Source of the DNA: Streptomyces goshikiensis | GTDB taxonomy: Bacteria; Actinomycetota; Actinomycetes; Streptomycetales; Streptomycetaceae | Assembly: GCF_014650555.1 (NCBI RefSeq) | Contig: NZ_BMVE01000005.1 | Location: 310,001 to 374,000 of the forward strand | Reading direction: 5' to 3' | Length of the DNA stretch: 64,000 nt | In this document: positions 7,922-14,857 of the stretch, piece by piece | Position numbering within the stretch: the first letter of the stretch is position 1 | Layout of the letters: each line of letters opens with the position of its first letter | The notes under the pieces: model-generated | Databases searched by the model: none | What the model was told of the DNA's origin: nothing | The model's input: only the letters and a program-made list of their open reading frames with translations | Translations under genes and position numbers: made by a program

Positions 7922-8929
7922 TCAGTAGCGGTACTGCCCGTACTCCCCGGTGCCGCCCTGGTACGGGTAGCCGTAGCCCTGCTGCTGGCCCTGCTGGCCC
8001 TGCTGGCCCTGCTGGCCCTGCTGGCCCTGCTGGTCCTGCTGGTCCTGCTGGTCCTGCTGGTACTCGCCCGGGTAGGGCTGCGCGGCGTCCCGCTGCTGCG
8101 GCACCCACACGCCGCCGGGCGGGGTGTCCGTGGAGTACTGCTGCTGCGCGTACGGGTCCGGGGCCTGGCCCGCGTACGGGGCGGCGTACCCGCCGTCGTA
8201 GTAAGGCTGCTGGGGGGCGACGCCGCCCCCGGTGCCGATGTACGGGTCCGAGTAGGCGGCGTAGACCTGCTGCTCGCCGGCCGGGTAGCCGTTGCCGTAG
8301 TCGTAGCCACCCTGGCCCTGGCCCTGGGTCTGCGGGTCGTAGTAGGCGTACTGGTGGGCGTCCTGCTCGGCCGTGGTGAACGGCGAGGCGAACGGCGCCG
8401 TCCGGCTCGCGTCGGCGGTCGGGGCGAAGCTCTGTATCCCGTACGAGCCGGTGTCCTCGGGCAGCGGCTGCGGGCTGTAGACCGCCTCGGCTTCCGGGGA
8501 CTTCACACCGAACACGCTCTCCGCGTCGGGGTCGGCCTGGTCGGCCGCGTCGGCCGCGGCGCCGGATTCCGCGGGGTCGTCGCCGGGGCCGTACTCCAGC
8601 GCGGTGACCTTCAGCGAAGGCCCGGGGCGCGGTCCGCCGGCGCGGCGGCGCCGGGTCTGCCGTACGGGCTCACCGCCGCGGCGCAGCGCCCAGCCGGCCA
8701 CGAAGCCCTTGCGGAAGGACAGCGTCACCAGGGTCTGGCCGACGGCGAACGCGGCCGCTCCGGCCGCGATGACCAGCACGGACGGCAGCACCACCCCGGC
8801 GACCACGCCGACGAAGCCGGCGAAGGCGAGCAGGCGCCAGCGCAGCCGGGCCTTGTACTGCATCAGGACCTCGGCAAGCAGCCACAGCGCGACGAAGCCG
8901 AACGCGATGTAGAGGACCGTCATTCCCAT
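7922..8929 (-). CDS. membrane protein with Tyr/Gln/Gly-rich tail and QQG/QQD tandem repeats
   Basis: A 335-residue protein. It has two or three N-terminal membrane segments (about 1-20, 32-65), then a basic linker and a long cytoplasmic tail rich in Tyr, Pro, Gln and Gly with blocks such as YDPQTQGQGQGGYDYG. Near the C-terminus three QQD units are followed by five QQG units. The start is taken as ATG 8929 (MGMTVLYIAFG); an ATG two codons inside is equally possible. It lies 50 bases downstream of metF on the same strand. Its function is unknown; the tail resembles low-complexity interaction regions of actinobacterial division and wall proteins (inference). Confidence 0.8.
   Translation of the reverse strand: MGMTVLYIAFGFVALWLLAEVLMQYKARLRWRLLAFAGFVGVVAGVVLPSVLVIAAGAAAFAVGQTLVTLSFRKGFVAGWALRRGGEPVRQTRRRRAGGPRPGPSLKVTALEYGPGDDPAESGAAADAADQADPDAESVFGVKSPEAEAVYSPQPLPEDTGSYGIQSFAPTADASRTAPFASPFTTAEQDAHQYAYYDPQTQGQGQGGYDYGNGYPAGEQQVYAAYSDPYIGTGGGVAPQQPYYDGGYAAPYAGQAPDPYAQQQYSTDTPPGGVWVPQQRDAAQPYPGEYQQDQQDQQDQQGQQGQQGQQGQQGQQQGYGYPYQGGTGEYGQYRY
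7979..8062. repeat. 9-base coding tandem repeat (VNTR), about nine units
   Basis: CTGCTGGCC repeats about five times, then CTGCTGGTC about three times, with partial units at each end. Read on the minus strand it encodes (QQD)3(QQG)5 in the tail of the membrane protein. The units are nearly identical, so slippage and strain-to-strain length variation are expected. Confidence 0.9.
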
Positions 8930-8979
8930 GCGTGGCCCCGCCCCTCTCGATACGGCCGCCCACGGGTACGTACGGCCGA

Positions 8980-9894
8980 TCAGGCCCGCTGGTGCAGGCC
9001 CAGGTTCTCGTAGATCTCCAGAGTCGCCGTGGAATTGTTCAGCGTGATGAAGTGCAGTCCCGGGACTCCCTCGGACAGCAGCCGCGCGCAGAACTCCGTG
9101 GCGAACTCGATGCCAATGGAGCGTACAGCGGCCGGATCGTCCTTGACCGCGAGCATCCGCTCTTTCACGGCGTCGGGAAAGACGGCGGTGCTCAGTTGGG
9201 GCAGCCGGTCGAGCTGCTTGATCCCCACAACAGGCATGACCTCGGGGATGATCGGGGTCTCGCAGCCCGCCTTCTCGACGCTGTCGCGCAGCCTCAGATA
9301 ATTCTCCGGGTGGAAGAACATCTGGGTGATCGCGTAGTCGGCGCCCGCGCGGCACTTGTCCACGAAGTGCCGGATGTCCGTGTCCCAGTCCTCCGAGCGC
9401 GGGTGCATCTCGGGGAAGGCGGCGACCCCGACGCAGAAGTCGCCGGACTCCTTCAGGAGACGGACCAGGTCGGCGGCGTAGTCCACGCCCTCGGGGTGCT
9501 TCACCCAGGGCGCCATGGGATCGCCCGGCGGGTCCCCGCGCAGCGCGAGCATGTTGCGGATGCCGGCGTCGGCGAACTGGCCGATGACGTGGCGCAGCTC
9601 GGCGACGGAGTGGTCGACGGCGGTGAGGTGGGCGACGGGGGTCAGCGTGGTGTCCGCGGCGATCTGCTCGGTGGCGCGGACGGTGCCGCCGCGGGTGGAG
9701 CCGCCGGCTCCGTAGGTGACGGAGACGAAGCTCGGGGCCACCGCCTCGACCCGGCGCAGGGCTTCCCAGAGGTTGCGCTCGCCCTTCTCGGTCTTGGGGG
9801 CCCAGAACTCGAACGAGTACGAGCTCCCGGACGCGAGGAGATCGCGGACCGTGTGCGCACGATCCGACCAGGTGGAAGCGGTACCAAGGGCCAT
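8980..9894 (-). CDS. metF: methylenetetrahydrofolate reductase
   Basis: A 304-residue TIM-barrel flavoprotein reducing 5,10-methylene-THF to 5-methyl-THF for methionine synthesis. Family signatures include SFEFWAPKTEKGERNLWEAL (the catalytic Glu region), SVTYGAGGSTRGGT, LALRGDPPGDP and AITQMFFHPENY, plus IGIEFATEF near the C-terminus. Length is normal for bacterial MetF. It lies downstream of thiE on the same strand with a 92-base gap containing a short direct repeat that may be regulatory. Confidence 0.97.
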   Translation of the reverse strand: MALGTASTWSDRAHTVRDLLASGSSYSFEFWAPKTEKGERNLWEALRRVEAVAPSFVSVTYGAGGSTRGGTVRATEQIAADTTLTPVAHLTAVDHSVAELRHVIGQFADAGIRNMLALRGDPPGDPMAPWVKHPEGVDYAADLVRLLKESGDFCVGVAAFPEMHPRSEDWDTDIRHFVDKCRAGADYAITQMFFHPENYLRLRDSVEKAGCETPIIPEVMPVVGIKQLDRLPQLSTAVFPDAVKERMLAVKDDPAAVRSIGIEFATEFCARLLSEGVPGLHFITLNNSTATLEIYENLGLHQRA

Positions 9895-9943
9895 ACCGGC
9901 AGGTTAGACGCGGCCCGGCGCACGCCGAAGCGACGTCCACCCA

Positions 9944-9962
9944 TTGGACACGTTTTTGGACA
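9944..9962 (-). promoter_or_regulatory. direct repeat upstream of metF
   Basis: TTGGACA occurs twice (9944-9950 and 9956-9962) at a 12-base step, 50-68 bases upstream of the metF start. Same-face repeats of this kind are often activator sites. The protein is unknown and the pattern could be chance. Confidence 0.3.
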
Positions 9963-9986
9963 CCTACGGGGAGCGGGCGGGCGGTC

Positions 9987-10625
9987 CTACGGGAGGCGGG
10001 CGCGGACGCGCTTGGCCAGGTCGGCGGCGGCGGCGCCGGGGTCGGAGGCCTCGGTGAGGGCGCGGACGACGACGATGCGGGTGGCGCCCGCGTCGAGCAC
10101 CTCGTCCAGATTCGTTCCGTCGATGCCGCCGATCGCGAACCAGGGCCGGTCCTGGGCGAGCGAGGCGGCGTACCGGACGAGGCCGAGGCCGGGCGCGTGG
10201 CGGCCGGGCTTGGTGGGGGTGGGCCAGCAGGGGCCGGTGCAGAAGTAGTCCACGCCGGGCTCGGCGACGGCGGCGTCGACCTCGGACTCGGCGTGGCAGG
10301 AGCGCCCGATGAGGAGGTCCTCGCCCAGGATGGCGCGGGCGGCGGGCACCGGGATGTCGCCCTGGCCGAGGTGCAGGACGTCGGAGCCGATGGCGTGCGC
10401 GACGTCGGCGCGGTCGTTGACGGCGAGCAGCTTGCCGTGCCGGCGGGCCGCGTCGGCGAAGACCCGCAGGTGTTCGAGTTCCTCGCCGGCCTCCATGCCC
10501 TTGTCGCGGAGCTGGACGACGTCCACTCCGCCGGCGAGGACGGCGTCGAGGAACTCGGGGAGGTCGCCCTGCCGCTTGCGGGCGTCCGTGCACAGGTAGA
10601 GCCGGGCGTCGGACAGCTGCTGCAT
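9987..10625 (-). CDS. thiE: thiamine-phosphate synthase
   Basis: A 212-residue TIM-barrel enzyme joining HMP-PP and thiazole phosphate to thiamine phosphate. ThiE motifs: GGVDVVQLRDKGMEAGEEL, LLAVNDRADVAHAIGSDVLH, IGRSCHAESEVDAA, YFCTGPCWPTPTKPGR and WFAIGGIDGTNLDEVL. ATG 10625 is chosen, with a G-rich ribosome site 5 bases upstream. No THI box is seen in front of it, in contrast to thiO. It is part of a minus-strand run with metF. Confidence 0.96.
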   Translation of the reverse strand: MQQLSDARLYLCTDARKRQGDLPEFLDAVLAGGVDVVQLRDKGMEAGEELEHLRVFADAARRHGKLLAVNDRADVAHAIGSDVLHLGQGDIPVPAARAILGEDLLIGRSCHAESEVDAAVAEPGVDYFCTGPCWPTPTKPGRHAPGLGLVRYAASLAQDRPWFAIGGIDGTNLDEVLDAGATRIVVVRALTEASDPGAAAADLAKRVRARLP

Positions 10626-10650
10626 GGGTACCCCCCGGGGTGGTGGCGGC

Positions 10651-10677
10651 GTACGGGCCCGCGCGCTCGGCCCGTAC
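10651..10677 (-). terminator. hairpin between Rv2175c-like gene and thiE
   Basis: Perfect 9-base stem GTACGGGCC / GGCCCGTAC with a 9-base GC loop. It lies 28 bases after the stop of the Rv2175c-like gene and 26 bases before thiE. It may end the upstream transcript or act as a partial attenuator. Confidence 0.5.
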
Positions 10678-10704
10678 ACCGCGGTGGAGCGGATGCGGAT
10701 CAGG

Positions 10705-11076
10705 TCAGAGGGCAAGCGCCTGAGCGCGGCGCTTCACCTCCGTGCCGCGATTCTCGCTCAGCGCCTGCGCGGGGGTGCCGGGCAGGGTGGGGTCCGGGGT
10801 GAACATCCACTCCAGGATCTCCTCGTCGGAGAAGCCGTCGTCGCGGAGCACGGTCAGCAGGCCGACCAGGCCCTTGACGATCTTGTCGCCGTCGATGAAG
10901 GGGGCGGGCACCTGGAGCGAACGGTTCTCGCCCCGGCGTACGGCGAGCAGCTGACCTTCCTTGACCAGCTGGCGGACCCGGGTCACTTCGATGTCGAGCA
11001 TCTCCGCGATGTCGGGGAGGTACAGCCAGTCGGGGACAAGGGCATCGATCTTTGCGTCAATCTCGGTCACGGGCAC
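10705..11076 (-). CDS. Rv2175c-family winged-helix DNA-binding protein
   Basis: A 123-residue protein with the helix-turn-helix WLYLPDIAEMLDIEVTRVRQLVKEGQLLAVRRGENRSLQVPA and the C-terminal Rv2175c domain containing DDGFSDEEILEWMF. In Mycobacterium tuberculosis Rv2175c lies next to, and is phosphorylated by, the kinase PknL. Here the PASTA kinase lies 3.8 kb away, so the linkage is conserved but loosened. GTG 11076 is used as start. The target DNA is unknown. Confidence 0.9.
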   Translation of the reverse strand: MPVTEIDAKIDALVPDWLYLPDIAEMLDIEVTRVRQLVKEGQLLAVRRGENRSLQVPAPFIDGDKIVKGLVGLLTVLRDDGFSDEEILEWMFTPDPTLPGTPAQALSENRGTEVKRRAQALAL

Positions 11077-11161
11077 AAGCCTGCCATCTCGGACTCCCCG
11101 CCGGTACCTGGACCACCCCGTCCGGGTTCCGGGCCCCTGTTCAGGGCCTTCCCCGGCGAGC

Positions 11162-12385
11162 TCAGCCGAGGGTGGCGGACTTCAGGGGGACGGCCGGATC
11201 GGCGAGCCGCGCCGGGTCGACGGGGGTGGCCGCCTCGATGAGCCGGCGGCCCTGGGCCAGGTCGCGGGGGCGGCCCACGGCGAGGAGCGCGGCCAGCGCC
11301 CCGTCCCGCAGCCAGCACACCGACCAGGCCTCGCCGGCCGGGTCGCCGCGCCACACCAGCTCGTCGGCGTCGCCGTGGTGGCCCGCGTACTGCACGAACC
11401 GTCCGAACTGCTCCGACCAGAAGTACGGCACCGGGTCGTAGACGCGCTCCGCCCCGCCGCCCAGGACGTTCGCCGCGACCACCCGGGGCCCCTGGAGGGC
11501 GTTGTCCCAGTGGTGCACCAGCAGCCGCGCCCCGTACCGCCCCGACGGGAAGGAGGCGCAGTCGCCGACCGCGTACACCCCGGCCGCGGTGGTCCGCAGG
11601 TACGCGTCCGCCGTGACCGAGCCGTCGGGGCCGAGCTCGACCTGCGAGCCCGCGAGCCAGCGCGTCGCGGGCCGGGCCCCGATGCCGACGACCACCGCGC
11701 CCGCCGGCAGCGCGCGGCCGTCGGTCAGCAGGACCCGGCCCGCCTCCACCGCGGCGACCCGCGCCCCGGTCAGCAGCGTGGCGCCCGCCTCCTCGTACCA
11801 CCGCGCCATGGGGGCGGCGACCTCCGCGGGCAGGGCGCCCGCCAGCACCCGGTCCGCCGCCTCGACGACCGTCACCTCGCAGCCCGCCTCGCGCGCGGCC
11901 GTGGCGAACTCGGCGCCGATCCAGCCCGCCCCGACGACCACCATCGCCGGGGCCGCCGCCAGCACCGGGCGCAGCCGCGCCGCGTCGTCCAGGGTGCGCA
12001 GCAGGTGCACGCCGGGGACGCCCTCCGCGCCCGGCAGGGTCAGCGGTTCGGCGCCCGTCGCCAGCACGAGCACCTCGTACGGGACGGGTCCCGCCTCCGT
12101 GTCCAGCTCGCGCTCGGCGCCGCGCAGGCCGGTGACCTCGACGCCGAGCCGCAGCTCGATGCCGAGGCCCTCGAAGTCCACGTCGAACGCGGAGTCCTCG
12201 GCCTTCCCGAGCAGCACCGCCTTCGACAGCGGCGGCCGGTCGTACGGCTGGTGCGGTTCGGCGCCCAGCAGCGTCACGCGGCCGGTCCACCCCTGTTCCC
12301 GCAACGCGACCGCGGTCTGCACCCCGGCCATTCCGGCGCCGACGATGACGACGCCGCCCTGAGTCTGTTCCGTCTGCTCGCTCAC
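11162..12385 (-). CDS. NAD(P)/FAD-dependent ferredoxin reductase-like oxidoreductase
   Basis: About 407 residues. First FAD motif VVIVGAGMAGVQTAVALREQ, then PYDRPPLSKAVLLG (typical of rubredoxin/ferredoxin reductases), LATGAEP, the NAD(P) motif MVVVGAGWIGAEFATAAREAG, VYAVGDCASFPS for the flavin, and a C-terminal reductase domain with HHWDNALQGP and WSEQFGRFVQYAG. The family passes electrons from NAD(P)H to ferredoxin-type partners of P450s or dioxygenases; none is adjacent. The start is uncertain among GTG 12385, GTG 12394 and TTG 12403. It is divergent from thiO. Confidence 0.88.
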   Translation of the reverse strand: MSEQTEQTQGGVVIVGAGMAGVQTAVALREQGWTGRVTLLGAEPHQPYDRPPLSKAVLLGKAEDSAFDVDFEGLGIELRLGVEVTGLRGAERELDTEAGPVPYEVLVLATGAEPLTLPGAEGVPGVHLLRTLDDAARLRPVLAAAPAMVVVGAGWIGAEFATAAREAGCEVTVVEAADRVLAGALPAEVAAPMARWYEEAGATLLTGARVAAVEAGRVLLTDGRALPAGAVVVGIGARPATRWLAGSQVELGPDGSVTADAYLRTTAAGVYAVGDCASFPSGRYGARLLVHHWDNALQGPRVVAANVLGGGAERVYDPVPYFWSEQFGRFVQYAGHHGDADELVWRGDPAGEAWSVCWLRDGALAALLAVGRPRDLAQGRRLIEAATPVDPARLADPAVPLKSATLG

Positions 12386-12483
12386 CCGGCCCACCCTAAT
12401 CAACTGACGCTTCGTCAGGAACAGTGGCCGGGGAGGCAGCCTTACCCGGCACCGGCGCCGGGGTTAGTCTGGCCACCGAACCT

Positions 12484-12576
12484 ATCGCGGGAGTCCGGGC
12501 GTACCGGGCTGAGAGGGAGGCTGGGCGGCCTCCGACCGTACGAACCTGATCCGGGTCATGCCGGCGAAGGGAGGGG
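12484..12576 (+). promoter_or_regulatory. TPP riboswitch (THI element) upstream of thiO
   Basis: All conserved THI-box blocks are present in order: GGGAGTCCGGGCG, GGGCTGAGAGGGAGGC, the stem closing at CGACCGTACGAACCTGATCC, then GGGTCATGCCGGCGAAGGGAGG. The element ends about 10 bases before the thiO ATG. Its last bases GGGAGGGG are also the likely ribosome-binding site, so TPP binding would block translation of thiOSG. Family assignment is certain by sequence; the translational mode is inferred. Confidence 0.96.
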
Positions 12577-12586
12577 CTGGACGCCC

Positions 12587-13768
12587 ATGCACTCATCTCG
12601 GAAGGGATCCGACGGGGGATCCGACGTCCTCGTCATCGGGGGCGGGATCATCGGGCTGGTCACCGCCTGGCGGGCGGCCCGGCGCGGACTGCGCACCGTG
12701 CTCGCCGATCCGGCGCCCGGAGGCGGCGCCGCGCAGGTCGCGGCCGGCATGCTCGCCGCCGTCACCGAACTGCACTACGGCGAGGAGACCCTGCTCGGGC
12801 TGAACCTCGCCTCCGCCGCCCGCTACCCCGACTTCGCCGCCGAACTCGCCGACGCCAGCGGCGGGATGGACATCGGCTACCGCGCCTGCGGCACCCTCGC
12901 CGTGGCCCTCGACGCCGACGACCGGCTCCACCTGCGCGAGCTGCACGCGCTCCAGCGGCGCTGCGGCCTGGAGTCCGAGTGGCTCACCGGGCGCGAGTGC
13001 CGCCGCCTGGAGCCGATGCTGGCCCCGGGCGTGCGCGGCGGGCTGCGCGTGGACGGCGACCACCAGGTCGACCCGCGCCGGCTGGCGGCCGCGCTGCTGG
13101 CGGCCTGCGAGCGCGCCGGGGTCGAGATCCGCCGGGCGAGCGCGGAGCGGCTGCTCACCGCCGCCGGCCGGGCGGTCGGCGTACGGCTCGACGACGCCGC
13201 GGTGCTCCGCGCCGACCAGGTGGTGCTGGCCGCGGGGTCGCTCAGCGGCCGGCTGGCCGGCGTACCGCCGGAGGTGGCGGCGCCGGTGCGGCCCGTGAAG
13301 GGGCAGGTGCTGCGGCTGACCGTGCCGGCCGGGTACGGGCCGTTCCTGTCGCGCACCGTACGGGCCGTCGTGCGCGGCAGCCACGTGTACCTGGTCCCGC
13401 GCGAGAACGGCGAACTCGTCGTCGGCGCCACCAGCGAGGAACTCGGCTGGGACACCACCGTCACCGCCGGCGGGGTGTACGAGCTGCTGCGCGACGCCCA
13501 CGAACTGGTGCCCGGCATCACCGAACTCCCGCTGGCCGAGACCCGGGCGGGGCTGCGGCCCGGCTCCCCCGACAACGCCCCCCTGCTCGGGCCGACCGCC
13601 CTGCCGGGGCTGCACCTGGCCACCGGGCACTACCGCAACGGGGTGCTGCTGACCCCGCTCACCGGCGATGTGATGGCGGAGCTGCTGACCACCGGCGCGG
13701 TACCGGAGATCGCCCGCCCCTTCACCCCGGGTCGTTTCGCCCCGGCACGTCAGGAGTCGTACGCATGA
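12587..13768 (+). CDS. thiO: glycine oxidase ThiO
   Basis: A 393-residue DAO-family flavoenzyme making dehydroglycine for the thiazole of thiamine. FAD motif DVLVIGGGIIGLVTAWRAARRG (about residues 15-36), AAQVAAGMLAAVTELHYGEE typical of ThiO, PVKGQVLRL, VYLVPRENGELVVGATSEE, and the C-terminal ETRAGLRPGSPDNAPLLGP and ATGHYRNGVLLTP. The start follows the TPP riboswitch. The stop overlaps the thiS start (ATGA), giving translational coupling. Confidence 0.97.
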   Translation: MHSSRKGSDGGSDVLVIGGGIIGLVTAWRAARRGLRTVLADPAPGGGAAQVAAGMLAAVTELHYGEETLLGLNLASAARYPDFAAELADASGGMDIGYRACGTLAVALDADDRLHLRELHALQRRCGLESEWLTGRECRRLEPMLAPGVRGGLRVDGDHQVDPRRLAAALLAACERAGVEIRRASAERLLTAAGRAVGVRLDDAAVLRADQVVLAAGSLSGRLAGVPPEVAAPVRPVKGQVLRLTVPAGYGPFLSRTVRAVVRGSHVYLVPRENGELVVGATSEELGWDTTVTAGGVYELLRDAHELVPGITELPLAETRAGLRPGSPDNAPLLGPTALPGLHLATGHYRNGVLLTPLTGDVMAELLTTGAVPEIARPFTPGRFAPARQESYA

Positions 13769-13965
13769 CCATCTCCGTCAACGGCGAGCCGCGCGAGATC
13801 GCGGCCGGCACCACCCTCGACGCGGTGGTCGCCACCCTGACCGCGGCGCCGGCCGGCGTCGCCGCGGCGCTGAACGAGACCGTGGTCCCGCGCGGCCAGT
13901 GGCCGGCCACACCGGTCGGCGAGGGCGACCGGGTCGAGATCCTCACCGCCGTGCAGGGGGGCTGA
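13765..13965 (+). CDS. thiS: sulfur carrier protein ThiS
   Basis: A 66-residue ubiquitin-fold protein beginning MTISVNGEPREI and ending VQGG, the Gly-Gly tail that is adenylated and then thiocarboxylated to deliver sulfur to ThiG. Its ATG overlaps the thiO stop, and thiG begins 5 bases after its own stop, so the three genes form a tight operon. Typical family length. Confidence 0.96.
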   Translation: MTISVNGEPREIAAGTTLDAVVATLTAAPAGVAAALNETVVPRGQWPATPVGEGDRVEILTAVQGG

Positions 13966-13970
13966 GCGCG

Positions 13971-14765
13971 ATGGCGGACGACGCCTTCGAACTGGGAGGC
14001 CGGAGCTTCTCCTCCCGCCTGATCATGGGGACCGGCGGGGCACCGAGCCTCGACGTCCTGGAGCGCGCGCTGGTGGCGTCCGGGACCGAGCTGACGACGG
14101 TGGCGATGCGCCGGCTGGACCCGACGGTGCAGGGCTCGGTCCTGTCGGTGCTGAACCGGCTGGGGATCGCGGTCCTGCCGAACACGGCGGGCTGCTTCAC
14201 GGCCGGCGAGGCGGTGCTGACGGCGCGGCTGGCGCGGGAGGCGCTGGGGACGGACTGGATCAAGCTGGAGGTCGTCGCCGACGAGCGGACGCTGCTGCCG
14301 GACGGAGTGGAGCTGCTGGACGCGGCGGAGACGCTGGTGGACGACGGTTTCACGGTGCTGCCCTACACGAACGACGATCCGGTGCTCGCGCGGAAGCTGG
14401 AGGACGTGGGCTGCGCGGCGATCATGCCGCTGGGGTCCCCGATCGGGTCCGGGATGGGGATCCGCAACCCCCACAACTTCGAGCTGATCCGCGAGCGGGC
14501 CGGGGTCCCGGTGATCCTGGACGCGGGGGCCGGCACGGCGTCCGACGCGGCCCTCGCCATGGAGCTGGGGTGCGCGGGCGTGATGCTGGCCTCGGCGGTG
14601 ACACGGGCCCAGTCCCCCCTGCTCATGGCGGCGGCGATGCGGGACGCCGTGTCGGCGGGACGCCTGGCGTACCGCGCGGGCCGCATCCCGCAGCGCCGCT
14701 TCGCGGAGGCCTCCTCCCCGGCCGAGGGACGCGCCGTTCTGGACCCGGAACGCCCGGCCTTCTGA
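13971..14765 (+). CDS. thiG: thiazole synthase ThiG
   Basis: A 264-residue TIM-barrel enzyme forming the thiazole phosphate from DXP, dehydroglycine and ThiS thiocarboxylate. Signatures: SRLIMGTGGAPSLDVLERAL, the catalytic Lys in DWIKLEVVADERTLLPD, GFTVLPYTNDDPVLARKLED, CAAIMPLGSPIGSGMGIRNP and PVILDAGAGTASDAALAMEL. Last gene of the riboswitch-controlled operon. ThiG enzymes need ThiH or ThiO; ThiO is present here. Confidence 0.97.
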   Translation: MADDAFELGGRSFSSRLIMGTGGAPSLDVLERALVASGTELTTVAMRRLDPTVQGSVLSVLNRLGIAVLPNTAGCFTAGEAVLTARLAREALGTDWIKLEVVADERTLLPDGVELLDAAETLVDDGFTVLPYTNDDPVLARKLEDVGCAAIMPLGSPIGSGMGIRNPHNFELIRERAGVPVILDAGAGTASDAALAMELGCAGVMLASAVTRAQSPLLMAAAMRDAVSAGRLAYRAGRIPQRRFAEASSPAEGRAVLDPERPAF

Positions 14766-14842
14766 CCCCGCCGGGGACGAGGGGTGCGTCACAGCTGCGC
14801 CGCAAGGGGCGGGATGCTGGTCGGGAGGGTTGCGTGCGCTCG

Positions 14843-14857
14843 TAGAATCGCCGGGTG
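14843..14857 (+). promoter_or_regulatory. -10 element suggesting a leaderless kinase mRNA
   Basis: TAGAAT at 14843-14848 is a near-consensus -10 hexamer placed 6 bases before the GTG at 14855, so transcription would start at or next to the start codon. No purine-rich ribosome site lies between. This spacing is typical of leaderless actinobacterial messages. No clear -35 hexamer is visible. Confidence 0.6.

Noticed and set aside
7979..8062. CRISPR-like array
   Set aside because: Units are 9 bases with no spacers and lie inside a coding frame, so this is a coding VNTR.
8930..9940. Continuation of the repeat-tailed membrane protein frame upstream through metF
   Set aside because: The upstream part is out of frame with metF and has no domains; the membrane protein has a natural ATG at 8929.
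10626..10704. THI-box-like ACCTGATCC sequence before thiE
   Set aside because: Only one short block matches; the CTGAGA block and stem order are missing. The copy before thiO is complete by comparison.
10961..12586. Long plus-strand frame running into thiO
   Set aside because: It is antisense to the ferredoxin-reductase-like gene and crosses the TPP riboswitch; thiO starts at 12587.
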